DNA from: Bradyrhizobium sp. CCGE-LA001
GTDB lineage: Bacteria; Pseudomonadota; Alphaproteobacteria; Rhizobiales; Xanthobacteraceae
DNA length: 64,000 nt
NCBI RefSeq assembly: GCF_000296215.2
Contig: NZ_CP013949.1
Span: forward strand, 4,643,501-4,707,500
Direction of reading: 5' to 3'
The notes below the pieces were generated by a model that was not told the DNA's origin, did no database searches, and saw only the letters and a list, made by a program, of their open reading frames with translations. The position numbers and the translations under genes are program-made. Positions 7,928 to 16,620 of this stretch are shown here, piece after piece (the first letter of the stretch is position 1; the number at the start of each line of letters is the position of its first letter).

Positions 7928-8818
7928 TCAGTTGATCAGGCCAGCGTGAACCATCGCGGTGCGCACGGCAACCCGCGTCGGCTCGGAGACCGGGACCATC
8001 GGCAGCCGCAGCGTCTCGTCAAGCTTGCCGAGCAGCGACATCGCATACTTGATGGGCGCCGGGTTGCTTTCGATGAAGAGGTTGTTGTGCAGCGGCATCA
8101 GCTTGTCGTGGATCGCGAGCGCCGCCTTGGTGTCGCCCTTCTGCCAGGCGGCGTGGAACTCGGAGCACAGGCGCGGGGCGACGTTCGAGCTCACCGAGAT
8201 GCAGCCGTGCCCGCCATGGGCCATGTAGCCGAGGATAGTCGCGTCCTCGCCCGAAAGCTGGTTGAAGTCTTCGCCCATCGCCGCCCGCTGCTGCGATACG
8301 CGCACCATGCTGGCGGTGGCGTCCTTGACGCCGGCGATGTTCTTCAGCTCCCACAGCCGCTTCATGGTGTCGACCGACATGTCGATCACCGAGCGCGGCG
8401 GAATGTTGTAGATGATGATCGGAATCCCGATCGCATCGTTGATCGCCTTGAAGTGCTGGTACATGCCTTCTTGCGTCGGCTTGTTGTAGTAGGGCGTCAC
8501 GACCAGCACGGCATCCGCGCCCGCCTTCTCGGCGTGCTGGGAGAGCTCGATCGCCTCCTTGGTGGAATTGGAGCCGGCGCCGGCAACAACGGGGACGCGG
8601 CCCTTGGCTTCAGCGATGCACCATTCGACGACCTTCTTGTGCTCGTCATGGCTCAGCGTCGGGCTTTCGCCGGTGGTGCCGACCGGGACCAGGCCGTTGG
8701 TGCCTTCCGAGATCTGCCAGTTCACCAGGGAGCGGAACGCCGCCTCGTCCAGCCCGCCATTTTTGAACGGCGTGACCAAGGCGGTGAACGATCCCCGGAA
8801 TTTCGTCTTGGCTGCCAT
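7928..8818 (-). CDS. dapA: 4-hydroxy-tetrahydrodipicolinate synthase
   Basis: Condenses pyruvate with aspartate semialdehyde, the first committed step of lysine and meso-diaminopimelate synthesis. The 296 residues carry the TIM-barrel class I aldolase signature: Thr48-Thr49 in PVGTTGE, Tyr137 in IIYNIPPR and the Schiff-base Lys165 in AGVKDAT. I chose the ATG at 8818 (MAAKTKFRG). The open frame continues upstream to 9343, but that part overlaps the antisense transglycosylase gene and shows no similarity. The divergent spacer of about 227 bases before slt should carry both promoters. Confidence 0.97.
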   Translation of the reverse strand: MAAKTKFRGSFTALVTPFKNGGLDEAAFRSLVNWQISEGTNGLVPVGTTGESPTLSHDEHKKVVEWCIAEAKGRVPVVAGAGSNSTKEAIELSQHAEKAGADAVLVVTPYYNKPTQEGMYQHFKAINDAIGIPIIIYNIPPRSVIDMSVDTMKRLWELKNIAGVKDATASMVRVSQQRAAMGEDFNQLSGEDATILGYMAHGGHGCISVSSNVAPRLCSEFHAAWQKGDTKAALAIHDKLMPLHNNLFIESNPAPIKYAMSLLGKLDETLRLPMVPVSEPTRVAVRTAMVHAGLIN

Positions 8819-9045
8819 GGACTTCCTCCGTACGCGGCGATCTCTCGAGCAAGCCCCCTTCATATCGGGTCTATCCCGCCGGTAAAAGACCCGCTGCCGT
8901 GTGACGCACCGTTTAGGCCGCGATTTTGCCGCGGTGGTGGTGCAAATCGGCCCGAAGTAAGCGGCTGTTGGTATTTTGTCCGCATATTCAATCAAATACA
9001 GCTCGATCTTGGACCCACTTGACTGATTCGGGGCGACGAAACGCC

Positions 9046-11478
9046 GTGACCTCCCTTCCGCGCGCCGCATGGCGATCCCTAGGTCTGATTGTAAGCCTAA
9101 TGGCAGGGCTGTCGATCGGCTGCGAGGCCTTGGCCAAGCCCAACGAAACGAGCGCGGACGAGGCCAAGAAGTCCGCAAAGCCGGCGGCCAAGGATCAGTC
9201 CAAAGGAACAGACAAGGGAACGTCCAAGGATTCCGCCAAGGGCGCCAGCAAGGGTGCGACCAGCGCCCCGGCCAAGGATGCCGCCAAGAAACCTGCCAAT
9301 GACTCCGCCAAGGACAAGCCGGCAGCGAAGCCAGCGGCGGCATCCAAGCCGGCGGCAGCCTCCAAGCCCGCAGCAGCGGCCCCCGCGCCCAAGCCCCCGG
9401 CCGCCAGCGCTTCGGCCCCCAAAACCGCGCCCGCGCCGGCTTCGACAGCGACGATCAGACCGGCCGCTCCGGCCCCGGCCAGACCCGTCGCAGCGCCGGT
9501 ACTGGCTCCTGCGACCCGACAGCATGCAGCGCCGCGCAAGCCGGCCATCCCGGCCGCGGTCGCAGCGACATCGTCGACGTCGCAAGCCGACAAGGACACG
9601 CTGGAGAACGTCATCGAGCTCGTGCGCAAGCGCAAGGCGGCCGACGCCACCAATTACGCGGCTTCGATTTCCGATCCGGTGGCGCGAAAGCTCGCGGAAT
9701 GGATCATCCTGCGCAGCGAAGATAACGGCGCGACGGTGGAGCGCTATCGCGCGTTCATCTCCGCCAACCCGAGCTGGCCGTCGCAGACCTTCCTGCGCCG
9801 GCGCCTCGAGGCTGCGATGTGGGATGATCGGCGCGACGAGTCCGTGGCGTGGTCGTGGTTCGAGAATGAGTCTCCGATCTCCGCCAAGGGCCGCTTCACG
9901 CTCGCCAGGGCGTTGCTGGCACGCGGCGACCGCGCCAATGCCGAGCGGTTGGTGCGCGACGCTTGGCGCAGCGATCCGATGTCGGAGGACACCGAGAACA
10001 ACGCACTCGATCAGTTCGGTGCCCTGCTGACGCCGGGCGATCAGAAGGCGCGGATGGATGCCCTGCTCTACGGCAGCGAGAACGAGGCCGCGCTGCGCGC
10101 CGCAAAGCGCCTCGGCGCCGGCTATGTCGCGCTGGCCAAGGCCCGCATCGCCGCGGTCAAGAAGGCGCCGAATGCACGGGCGCTGCTCGATGCGGTGCCG
10201 CGCGAGCTGCACAACGATCCCGGCTTCATGTTCAGCAAGATCCAGCTGCTGCGCCGCGAGGAGAAGTTCACTGAGGCTGCCCAGCTCATGCTGGCGGCGC
10301 CGAAGGACCCGGGCCGGCTTCACAATCTCGACGAATGGTGGATCGAGCGCCGCCTGCTGGCACGCAAGATGATCGACACCGAGGAATTTCGCAGCGCCTA
10401 TCTGATCGCACGCGACGCCGCGCTGCCCTCGCGCGACATCTACAAGACCGAGCAGGAGTTCACCGCAGGCTGGATCGCGCTCCGCTTCCTCAACGATCCC
10501 GCGACCGCCGCGCAGCATTTTGCGCGCATCGGGGTCGGCAGCGTCAATCCGACCGCGCTGGCGCGTGCCGGCTACTGGCAGGGCCGCGCCGCGGAAGCGA
10601 TGGGTCGCCAACAGGAGGCCCGCAACGCCTATGCGCGAGCTGCCGAGCAGTCGACCAGCTACTATGGCCAGCTTGCGCGCGCCAAGCTCGGCCTGCCCCA
10701 GATCGAACTCAACAGCCAGCCGCGTGGCCGCGGCGCCGAACGGCTGGAGATCGTGCGCGCCGCGCAACTGCTCTACGAACTGGACGAGCGCGAGATGGCG
10801 ATACCGCTGCTCGCCGACATGGGCGAGAACGGCGATCCCGAAGCGCTTGCCGGCCTCGGCGAGCTGACCCAGCGCTACACCGACGCGCGCGGCATGCTGC
10901 TGCTCGGCAAGGCTGCGCTCAACCGTGGCCTGCCGTTCGACTTCTACGCCTACCCCGTCAACGGCATTCCGCAGTTCACACCGATCGGCCCCGAGGTCGA
11001 GCGCAGCATCATCTACGCCATCGCGCGGCAGGAGAGCGCGTTCAATCCGTCGGTGGTCTCGCCGGCGCAGGCCTATGGGCTGATGCAGGTGACCCCGGAT
11101 GCCGCGCGCTATGTCTGCAAGCGGCATGGGGCGACCTACGATCTAAGCCGGCTGAAGAACGATTCGGTCTACAACGCCACGCTCGGCTCGGCCGAGCTCG
11201 GCGGACTGCTCGAGGACTATCGCGGCTCCTACATCATGACCTTTGCCGCGTACAACGCCGGCCGCGGCAGCGTGAAGAAGTGGGTCGAGCGCTATGGCGA
11301 TCCGCGCGATCCCAAGGTCGATGCGGTCGACTGGGTCGAGCTGATCCCGTTCTCCGAGACGCGCAACTACGTGCAGCGGATCATGGAGAACCTTCAGGTC
11401 TACCGCGCCCGCTTCGGCGGCGGCACGCGCCTCCAGATCGAGGCCGATCTGCGCCGCGGCGCCGGCAGCGTGGAATAG
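9046..11478 (+). CDS. slt: Soluble lytic murein transglycosylase
   Basis: A periplasmic enzyme that cleaves peptidoglycan glycan strands to 1,6-anhydro products. From the GTG at 9046 it has 810 residues: a signal peptide (hydrophobic LGLIVSLMAGLSIGC, possibly a lipoprotein-like Cys), a striking Lys/Ala/Pro-rich stretch (about residues 25-175), a superhelical alpha-domain and a C-terminal SLT domain. The SLT catalytic Glu663 is in IARQESAFNPSVVSP, followed by AYGLMQVTPDAA and AYNAGRGSVKKW. An upstream in-frame ATG at 8926 would place charged residues before the signal peptide, so the GTG is preferred. The low-complexity segment probably acts as a flexible tether in the periplasm. Confidence 0.92.
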   Translation: MTSLPRAAWRSLGLIVSLMAGLSIGCEALAKPNETSADEAKKSAKPAAKDQSKGTDKGTSKDSAKGASKGATSAPAKDAAKKPANDSAKDKPAAKPAAASKPAAASKPAAAAPAPKPPAASASAPKTAPAPASTATIRPAAPAPARPVAAPVLAPATRQHAAPRKPAIPAAVAATSSTSQADKDTLENVIELVRKRKAADATNYAASISDPVARKLAEWIILRSEDNGATVERYRAFISANPSWPSQTFLRRRLEAAMWDDRRDESVAWSWFENESPISAKGRFTLARALLARGDRANAERLVRDAWRSDPMSEDTENNALDQFGALLTPGDQKARMDALLYGSENEAALRAAKRLGAGYVALAKARIAAVKKAPNARALLDAVPRELHNDPGFMFSKIQLLRREEKFTEAAQLMLAAPKDPGRLHNLDEWWIERRLLARKMIDTEEFRSAYLIARDAALPSRDIYKTEQEFTAGWIALRFLNDPATAAQHFARIGVGSVNPTALARAGYWQGRAAEAMGRQQEARNAYARAAEQSTSYYGQLARAKLGLPQIELNSQPRGRGAERLEIVRAAQLLYELDEREMAIPLLADMGENGDPEALAGLGELTQRYTDARGMLLLGKAALNRGLPFDFYAYPVNGIPQFTPIGPEVERSIIYAIARQESAFNPSVVSPAQAYGLMQVTPDAARYVCKRHGATYDLSRLKNDSVYNATLGSAELGGLLEDYRGSYIMTFAAYNAGRGSVKKWVERYGDPRDPKVDAVDWVELIPFSETRNYVQRIMENLQVYRARFGGGTRLQIEADLRRGAGSVE

Positions 11479-11894
11479 CGCCATTCTCCTCCGATCTGCT
11501 GTCGGAGCATCGGCCGGGAGCGATGCCGTCCGGCCCTGAGTCTCTCGAACGACGTACGAAGCTGTCGCGCACGAAGCTCAAGCCTTCTTTGCGACAGCAT
11601 ATCGCGAGCGAGGGCCACCGAGCTCGCGACGCACGTCGATAAGCTCGCGAGGGTCCGCCCGTTCCCAGGTGCGAGCCGCCTGCTGCTACAGAATCGGATC
11701 AGCCGGGTGTTCTGCTGGGCGTCGGCCGTCCGCAGGTCGCAGAGGCCACGCGTCGCGGATGGCTGCAGGCGCCAAGATCCCCTCCGATATCGGGCCACCG
11801 GATCGTCACGAAATCCGATCGAGAGAACGGCAGGCCGAGTTGCGCGCGGCGGCACGAAGCGAGAGCTGAGCATTGGCGGCGATCAAGAATGCGG
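11479..11894. other. Gene-free spacer between slt and porin
   Basis: About 415 bases after the slt stop with no convincing gene. Short open frames exist on both strands, but they are Arg/Ser-rich and show no family similarity or ribosome binding site. The region ends at the porin terminator. Confidence 0.5.
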
Positions 11895-11930
11895 CCAAAA
11901 GAAAAGCCCCGGCGGTTTCCCGCCGGGGCT
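11895..11930 (-). terminator. Rho-independent terminator of the porin gene
   Basis: An 11-bp perfect stem (AGCCCCGGCGG/CCGCCGGGGCT, 11905-11930), with a GAAA tetraloop on the minus strand, is followed by TTTTCTTTT. It stands 25 bases past the porin stop codon. The strength fits a highly expressed outer-membrane protein gene. Confidence 0.9.
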
Positions 11931-11954
11931 CTCTGTCAGGTCGTTAGACCGAAC

Positions 11955-13529
11955 TTACCAGTTGCGCTGAGCGCGGAGGAGCAGCGTGATGGTGTCCTGA
12001 TCCTTCAGCTCGTACACGGCAGCCGGCTTGGCCGTCGTGCCGGAACCAGCGTAAGCCACGTTGCCGGAATACTTCTGGTCCAGGTGGGTCCAGTTCAGGT
12101 CGGCCGAGAACGTCAGGTTCTTGACCGGGGTCCAGCGGGTAATGATACCGATCTGGCCGATCGCGAAGTCAGGGTTACAACCCGTGACGCCGGCCAGGCC
12201 GCCGAACACGCCGCCTGCGCCGCCGGCGCCGCACAGAGTGGTCTTGGCGAGCGTGCCGAACTGCGCCTGAGCGTAGGCACCGTACAGCGCGGTGTTCCAG
12301 TAGGGATCCCAGTTGTGGGTGTAAGCGCCACGGAAGCCCCAGGTCTTGACGGTTTCCTGCTGGCTGCCCGTGATGAACACGGTGTCCGGAGCGGTGGCGA
12401 AGCCGACGCTCTGGTAGGAACCGTTGCTCGAGCTGCCGAACATCGAGTAGCTGCCGCCCGACAGGTTCTGGAAGTTGTAGCGGGTCGCACCGTCGGTGTA
12501 GACGCCCGAAATGTTGATCACGTCACCCGCACCGGTCGGGATGTTCTTGATCGACAGAGCGAGCTGAACCGCCCAACCCCACTTGTCGTCGGGATGGCCA
12601 GTCGGCTCGGTCGCGCCGTAGTAAGCGACATGGTTGTCATGCGCGGCGACCGACGCCTGGAAGAGACCCCAAGCCTGGTCGACACGAACCATACCAACGA
12701 GGTTCGGCGAACGCGAACCGCCGATGGCGTTGGAGCCATACGAACCGCCGATCATGCCAGCCGCAGTCGCGCCGGTCATGTTCAGGTTGCCGGCCTGGTA
12801 GTAGGCCGTCGCGTCTTCCGCCGAGAACGACGCCGTGATGCCCTGACCGAAGTCAGCGGTGTAGGTGAACTGGTTGACACCAGTGACCGTGCCGCTGCCG
12901 CCGACGAGGCTGTCGAAGTTGTTGCCGGGATAGTTGGTCCAGGGCGCGTCGAACTGCGACACGGCCTTACCCATGGTGAAGCCGGCGAACTGGATGAAGG
13001 CGTAGTACACGCCGAGCGAACCGGCCGAGGTGTTGCCATCGGTGCCGTTGACCGACGAGCCAACGAGAGCCGGGGTCGCACCCGAGGTATTGAGGCCGAG
13101 AGCACCGCTGTAGACCGTCGCGCCGGTCGCGCTGCCCAACCCTGAATAGTTGCCGGTCGTCCAGGAGAACACGCCGTCGAAGAAGGTACGGACGACGCCG
13201 TACTCGGTCGCAGTGCGGGTGTCGATGTTGAGATCTTCACGAGCACGCATCGTGTAGTAGTTCGTCAGGCGGTTGCGCGCACCGTTGTTGCCGGTGAGCT
13301 GGCCGCTGAAGACCGAGTTGGTGTTCAGCGCGACTTCAGCGCGCAGATAACCACCCAGCTTGATGCAGGTATCGGTGCCCGGGATGTAGTAGAAACCCGC
13401 ACCGTACAGGGAGCAGATCTTCACGTATTCGACCGCCTTGGCCTTCACGGGCAGATCGGCTGCCTGCGCTCCGCCCACGGCGATCAGACCCGCCGCTGAG
13501 CCGAGCAAAAGGCTCTTAACCAACTTCAT
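11955..13529 (-). CDS. Rhizobiales-type outer membrane porin (Porin_2 family)
   Basis: A trimeric beta-barrel porin for diffusion of small solutes across the outer membrane. 524 residues with a 23-residue signal peptide (MKLVKSLLLGSAAGLIAVGGAQA, cut before ADLPVKAK). The mature N-terminus VEYVKICSLYGAGFYYIPGT with GGYLRAEVALN is typical of Bradyrhizobium and Rhodopseudomonas porins. Repeated aromatic beta-strands follow, and the C-terminus is aromatic (LRAQRNW). A strong ribosome binding site (GGAGG) lies 7 bases before the ATG and a strong terminator follows. The loops are rich in Gly, Ser, Asn and Thr. Codon choice looks biased towards a few codons, as in highly expressed genes. Confidence 0.93.
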   Translation of the reverse strand: MKLVKSLLLGSAAGLIAVGGAQAADLPVKAKAVEYVKICSLYGAGFYYIPGTDTCIKLGGYLRAEVALNTNSVFSGQLTGNNGARNRLTNYYTMRAREDLNIDTRTATEYGVVRTFFDGVFSWTTGNYSGLGSATGATVYSGALGLNTSGATPALVGSSVNGTDGNTSAGSLGVYYAFIQFAGFTMGKAVSQFDAPWTNYPGNNFDSLVGGSGTVTGVNQFTYTADFGQGITASFSAEDATAYYQAGNLNMTGATAAGMIGGSYGSNAIGGSRSPNLVGMVRVDQAWGLFQASVAAHDNHVAYYGATEPTGHPDDKWGWAVQLALSIKNIPTGAGDVINISGVYTDGATRYNFQNLSGGSYSMFGSSSNGSYQSVGFATAPDTVFITGSQQETVKTWGFRGAYTHNWDPYWNTALYGAYAQAQFGTLAKTTLCGAGGAGGVFGGLAGVTGCNPDFAIGQIGIITRWTPVKNLTFSADLNWTHLDQKYSGNVAYAGSGTTAKPAAVYELKDQDTITLLLRAQRNW

Positions 13530-14328
13530 GTTAAACCTCCAAGTTGCTCTTCAGGGAAGGTCACTGACCCGGACGGCCAATTCCCCAACCCCCTCTAAAT
13601 CACCGCTTTCGGCTCCTTCGCGTCTTCGGACACACCCGCATGAACGCGAGGGACTTAAGCGAATGACCTAAACGGGACGACCTTGGGATGCCCCCCTCCG
13701 TCGCTCAGTCACAATTACCGAACGCCCTTGCACACACAACAACAGAACGCTTCGAAACGGGCCGATGGAGCGTGTTTTCCGACGGGTGTTGCACAAACAA
13801 CACGCAGATGTGATCTCGCCGTCCTCACAACACATTGTTTTTCCTCATCTTTTCAGAGCGGTTCCGCTCGCCACCAAAGTTCCGCATATGTGGCACCTGC
13901 GGTGTCACCCGCCCCTGACGAGCTCAGAAGCAGCTCGAATCGCGGGAATCAAAGGAGACTCAAGGGGAAGGAGAAGCACCTTCCGCGACTCTCTATTTGG
14001 CCCCGGGCGTGATCAGTTTTGGGCACGGCGCGAACACTCATTATATGGATTGTGGCATTGCCGGATCGGCACCGGGAGCTCAGCCGGCACAGGCGGATTC
14101 GGATCCGCGAATCAGGCCGCTCTCGATCGCCAAGAAATTCGTCAATAAATCCAGCTTGTTATGAGAGGGTCGATACCTTCATCGGTGAAACCGTCATTGC
14201 CCGGCCTGTCGAATGTTCCCGCCTTCGAGGCAAACCGCTTCATCTCGAAAATCACTGGGAATATTCGAGCAAAAACACGCGCTTCCAAATTGACCGGCCC
14301 AAGCAATTAGATGCATAAGGCTCGCACC
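13530..14328. other. Gene-free region upstream of the porin gene
   Basis: About 800 bases with lower GC than its surroundings and no convincing ORF. The right-hand end precedes tRNA-Ser. The part near 13530-13680 should hold the porin promoter and 5' untranslated region. No repeat of the tRNA 3' end and no integrase remnant is seen. Confidence 0.5.
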
Positions 14329-14421
14329 GGAGAGGTGGCCGAGTGGCTGAAGGCAACGCTTTGCTAAAGCGTCATACGGTCTCAAGCTGTATCGAGGGTT
14401 CGAATCCCTCCCTCTCCGCCA
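14329..14421 (+). tRNA. tRNA-Ser (anticodon GCT)
   Basis: The acceptor stem GGAGAGG (14329-14335) pairs with CCTCTCC (14411-14417). It is followed by discriminator G and an encoded CCA. The anticodon loop TTGCTAA, on an ACGCT/AGCGT stem, gives GCT, which reads AGC/AGT. A long variable arm (around TACGGTCTCAAGCTGTA) is typical of class II serine tRNAs, and the T-arm GGTTCGAATCC is standard. Total length is 93 bases. Confidence 0.97.
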
Positions 14422-14550
14422 CCCAACCCCCGAATCAATCCAGGTCTGTGCCGCTCGCCTGAATGCGATCGCGTGCCGGGGAAAGCCCTGCCAAGGATCG
14501 GCGCCACGAGCCCGGCCGATTCGCGCTCACCTTATTATATGTCGCAGCTT

Positions 14551-14772
14551 CTAACGGCCCGACCGCCAGATCCGCCAATGCGAGGGTGAGATCAACACCG
14601 CTTCGCCGGCCCAGACGTTGAACCAGACGCCGGATTTACGCCGGCATGGGAACATCCAGGGCACAACACCCGTCTTGTGCAGACGTCCGAGTTCCAGATC
14701 GCAATCGTCGGGCGCGATCTGAATCGGCAGCCATTGACCCATGCCTGGGCCGTTCGTGTGAGAGTCGCTCAT
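14551..14772 (-). CDS. Small hypothetical protein, DUF551-like
   Basis: 73 residues beginning MSDSHTNGPGMGQWLPIQ. The WLPIQ-x-AP start, the central FNVWAGEAV and the SPSHWRIW end resemble small DUF551-like proteins, in which an N-terminal W-x-P-I-x-x-A-P and a late T-H-W are conserved. The function is unknown. The open frame extends upstream, but this ATG gives the best fit. It lies between tRNA-Ser and a Sel1-like small gene on the same strand. Confidence 0.55.
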   Translation of the reverse strand: MSDSHTNGPGMGQWLPIQIAPDDCDLELGRLHKTGVVPWMFPCRRKSGVWFNVWAGEAVLISPSHWRIWRSGR

Positions 14773-14867
14773 GCGACACCGGTGTAGAGACCGGCATGAG
14801 GCAGGAACTTGATTCTCCGCAATCGGATCGCCCCGTGAGAACACGGAGCCGGATGCGATCCTTGAGC

Positions 14868-15134
14868 TCACTGGGCCGATACCCACGCCCTCGCCTCGCG
14901 CTGCGCGGCCGAGATCTCGGCCTCCGACATCTGCCCGGCGACTTCCTGGCGCAGCGCGACGGCGTCCTTGCGGCCCTTCAGCGCGGCGAGGTTGAACCAT
15001 TTATGTGCGGCGATCAGATCGACGAGGCCGGCGCGGCCGCTCGCCCAGTAGATCCCGCGCTCGAACAGCACGTCCGAGAGCGCGCTTGCGTCGATCGGCG
15101 TCGCCGTCTCCAGATCGAAAGTACCCTGAAACAT
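14868..15134 (-). CDS. Small Sel1-repeat-like protein
   Basis: 88 residues. The segment LFERGIYWASGRAGLVDLIAAHKWFNLAALKGRKDA matches a Sel1/TPR-like helical pair (A-x-x-x-G-x-x-x-A pattern with HKWFNLAALKG), followed by a helical end ARAWVSAQ. Such short single-repeat proteins occur in many Bradyrhizobium genomes. Their function is unknown, probably protein-protein contact. The ATG at 15134 is preceded on its strand by GGGATGCGAC, a weak ribosome binding site. Confidence 0.7.
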   Translation of the reverse strand: MFQGTFDLETATPIDASALSDVLFERGIYWASGRAGLVDLIAAHKWFNLAALKGRKDAVALRQEVAGQMSEAEISAAQREARAWVSAQ

Positions 15135-15949
15135 GTCGCATCCCCTTTTTCTTATGCCGCCTCGTTCCCCCGAGCGCGGCTCCCGTCCAAATCGTTGTTC
15201 AACTCATCCCCGAGTCTTCTTGCCCATGCCGTTTGCCGGCTTGTTGGAGGCGATGATGGCGGGCAAATTTGAATGGCAGTTTAAGTATCGGGATGAAGCA
15301 GACGTAAACGCGGGCGCGCGGCGCCGACGCGCAGAATCCCGTGATTTGCAGGCACTTCTGCGATTCGTGAGATTCTGTTTACCGCAGGATTTCAGGACAT
15401 CGATAACCATCGCGCGCGGTTGGATGCGCCGTGACGTGCCGCATGCCGCTCGTCGTCGCCACATGCGCAGACGGGGCGCCCCGATATCCCGACTGACGGC
15501 AGTCATCCCACCGACAGGCCGCGACGGACTGGATCGGCGGTCGGAGCCGGGCGATGACGCCGGGAATCAGACGTGGCGTGCGACGGTGCAATCAGCCGCA
15601 GCCCTCGCCTGTACAAGGACACGGCAAGACGTCAGCGCGACGGCGTCGCGGTCAGATCAACAATGTCTGGAAAAGGAATGCCGGCAATACCCCGGCCTCA
15701 GGAGAACGAGGGCGTCGGCGAACACGTCAGGACCAGATTCCACGTTGGCCCGAAGGCCGCTTGTGAAATTGCGGAGCCCCTTGCGGAGAACCACACCGAA
15801 CGAAGAAAACCTGTTTCTTCTGCCGGACCGCGAAAGAGCGATCCGACCGTTGACCTGATGTCTCGCCGACACCCTCTATCGTCGACCAGAACCATTAGAA
15901 GGCGCTGATGACGTGCCGGCTCATGGAGCCGGCAACTTCAGAAGCGAAG
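15135..15949. other. Gene-poor stretch
   Basis: About 815 bases without a supportable gene. Open frames on both strands overlap each other, are rich in Arg, Ser and Thr, and have no recognisable motif. One minus-strand frame, 15204-15506, could encode 100 residues but has no ribosome binding site or family resemblance. The stretch may be decayed sequence. Confidence 0.4.
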
Positions 15950-16048
15950 TTACTTCTTCTTCGCGACCTTGCGGGTCTTCTTCGCAGTCTTCTTCACTGC
16001 GCTCTTCGCCTTCTTCGCCTTCTTCGCCTTCTTCGCTTTCTTGGCCAT
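15950..16048 (-). CDS. Lys/Ala-rich 32-residue microprotein (histone H1 tail-like)
   Basis: Encodes 32 residues made almost only of Lys and Ala with a few Thr, Val, Arg and Ser. It starts MAKKAKKAKKAKKAK and ends in KKK. The ATG at 16048 has a strong ribosome binding site (GGAGGG, 6 bases upstream), which argues that this short frame is translated. The open frame continues upstream to 16372 but without coding character. AKK repeats resemble histone H1 or HU-tail domains that bind DNA or RNA electrostatically. The cellular role is unknown, and it has no operon partner. Confidence 0.65.
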   Translation of the reverse strand: MAKKAKKAKKAKKAKSAVKKTAKKTRKVAKKK

Positions 16049-16620
16049 GTTGCCCTCCGATGTGTGAGATGGCTTTAATCGCTGCGTGCACTCGGGGATC
16101 GAATGCACTTCATCCCGAATACACCAACACGAAGAAAAAAACAGCGTCTCGCTTAAAGAAGTGTTGACGACGCAACGCACGTGCGCTTGGCCGGCGCGAT
16201 GCAAGCGCACTGCATGACATGTGCTCGCGACGACGGAGGGTGAGCACATCGTCGCTGTTTGCGAGCAATGCGATTGCGGAAAAACACTATGCAGCAAGTA
16301 TTTTTCTGTACGCGCGCATCGCGCATGATCGACGTGCACACGTGCATCGCAGATCGCGCGATCGCCTCGCAAAGGCGTTTCGCGGACTCTGAGTCGCGAT
16401 TTTTGGCAACGAAAATATTTTCATGCTTAACGGCGCGAACGCTGGTCGGAGCGTGCGCAAGCCGCCGTTTTGCGCGAATCGCGTGACGGCGATTCGCTCG
16501 CCGCATCGCCGTCGTCAGGATGAAGTTTGCCGTTCGAGGATGCGCGCGAGCGTCGCACCGGATGCCGGACGCGAGGTGACGATGCGCGCGTCCATCACCT
16601 CGCTCGAACGTGTGAGGCTG
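16049..16620. other. Gene-free region upstream of the microprotein and downstream of gatB
   Basis: About 570 bases with no supportable gene. The left part must hold the promoter of the microprotein. The sequence is rich in GATCG, TGCGCG and GTGCAC words, including the inverted pair GTGCTC...GAGCAC near 16220-16250. No terminator with a T-tract was seen after gatB. Confidence 0.4.

Noticed and set aside
9097..11127. Very long minus-strand open frame (676 residues) opposite the transglycosylase
   Set aside because: It is antisense to a clear Slt gene and is rich in Arg, Gly, Leu and His, with no motif. GC-rich coding DNA commonly leaves such open shadows.
14329..14421. tRNA-Ser as an attachment site of an integrated element
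   Set aside because: No direct repeat of the tRNA 3' end and no integrase gene was found nearby.
15950..16372. A 140-residue version of the Lys/Ala-rich protein
   Set aside because: The upstream 108 residues look non-coding. The ATG at 16048 with a GGAGGG ribosome binding site gives the short form.
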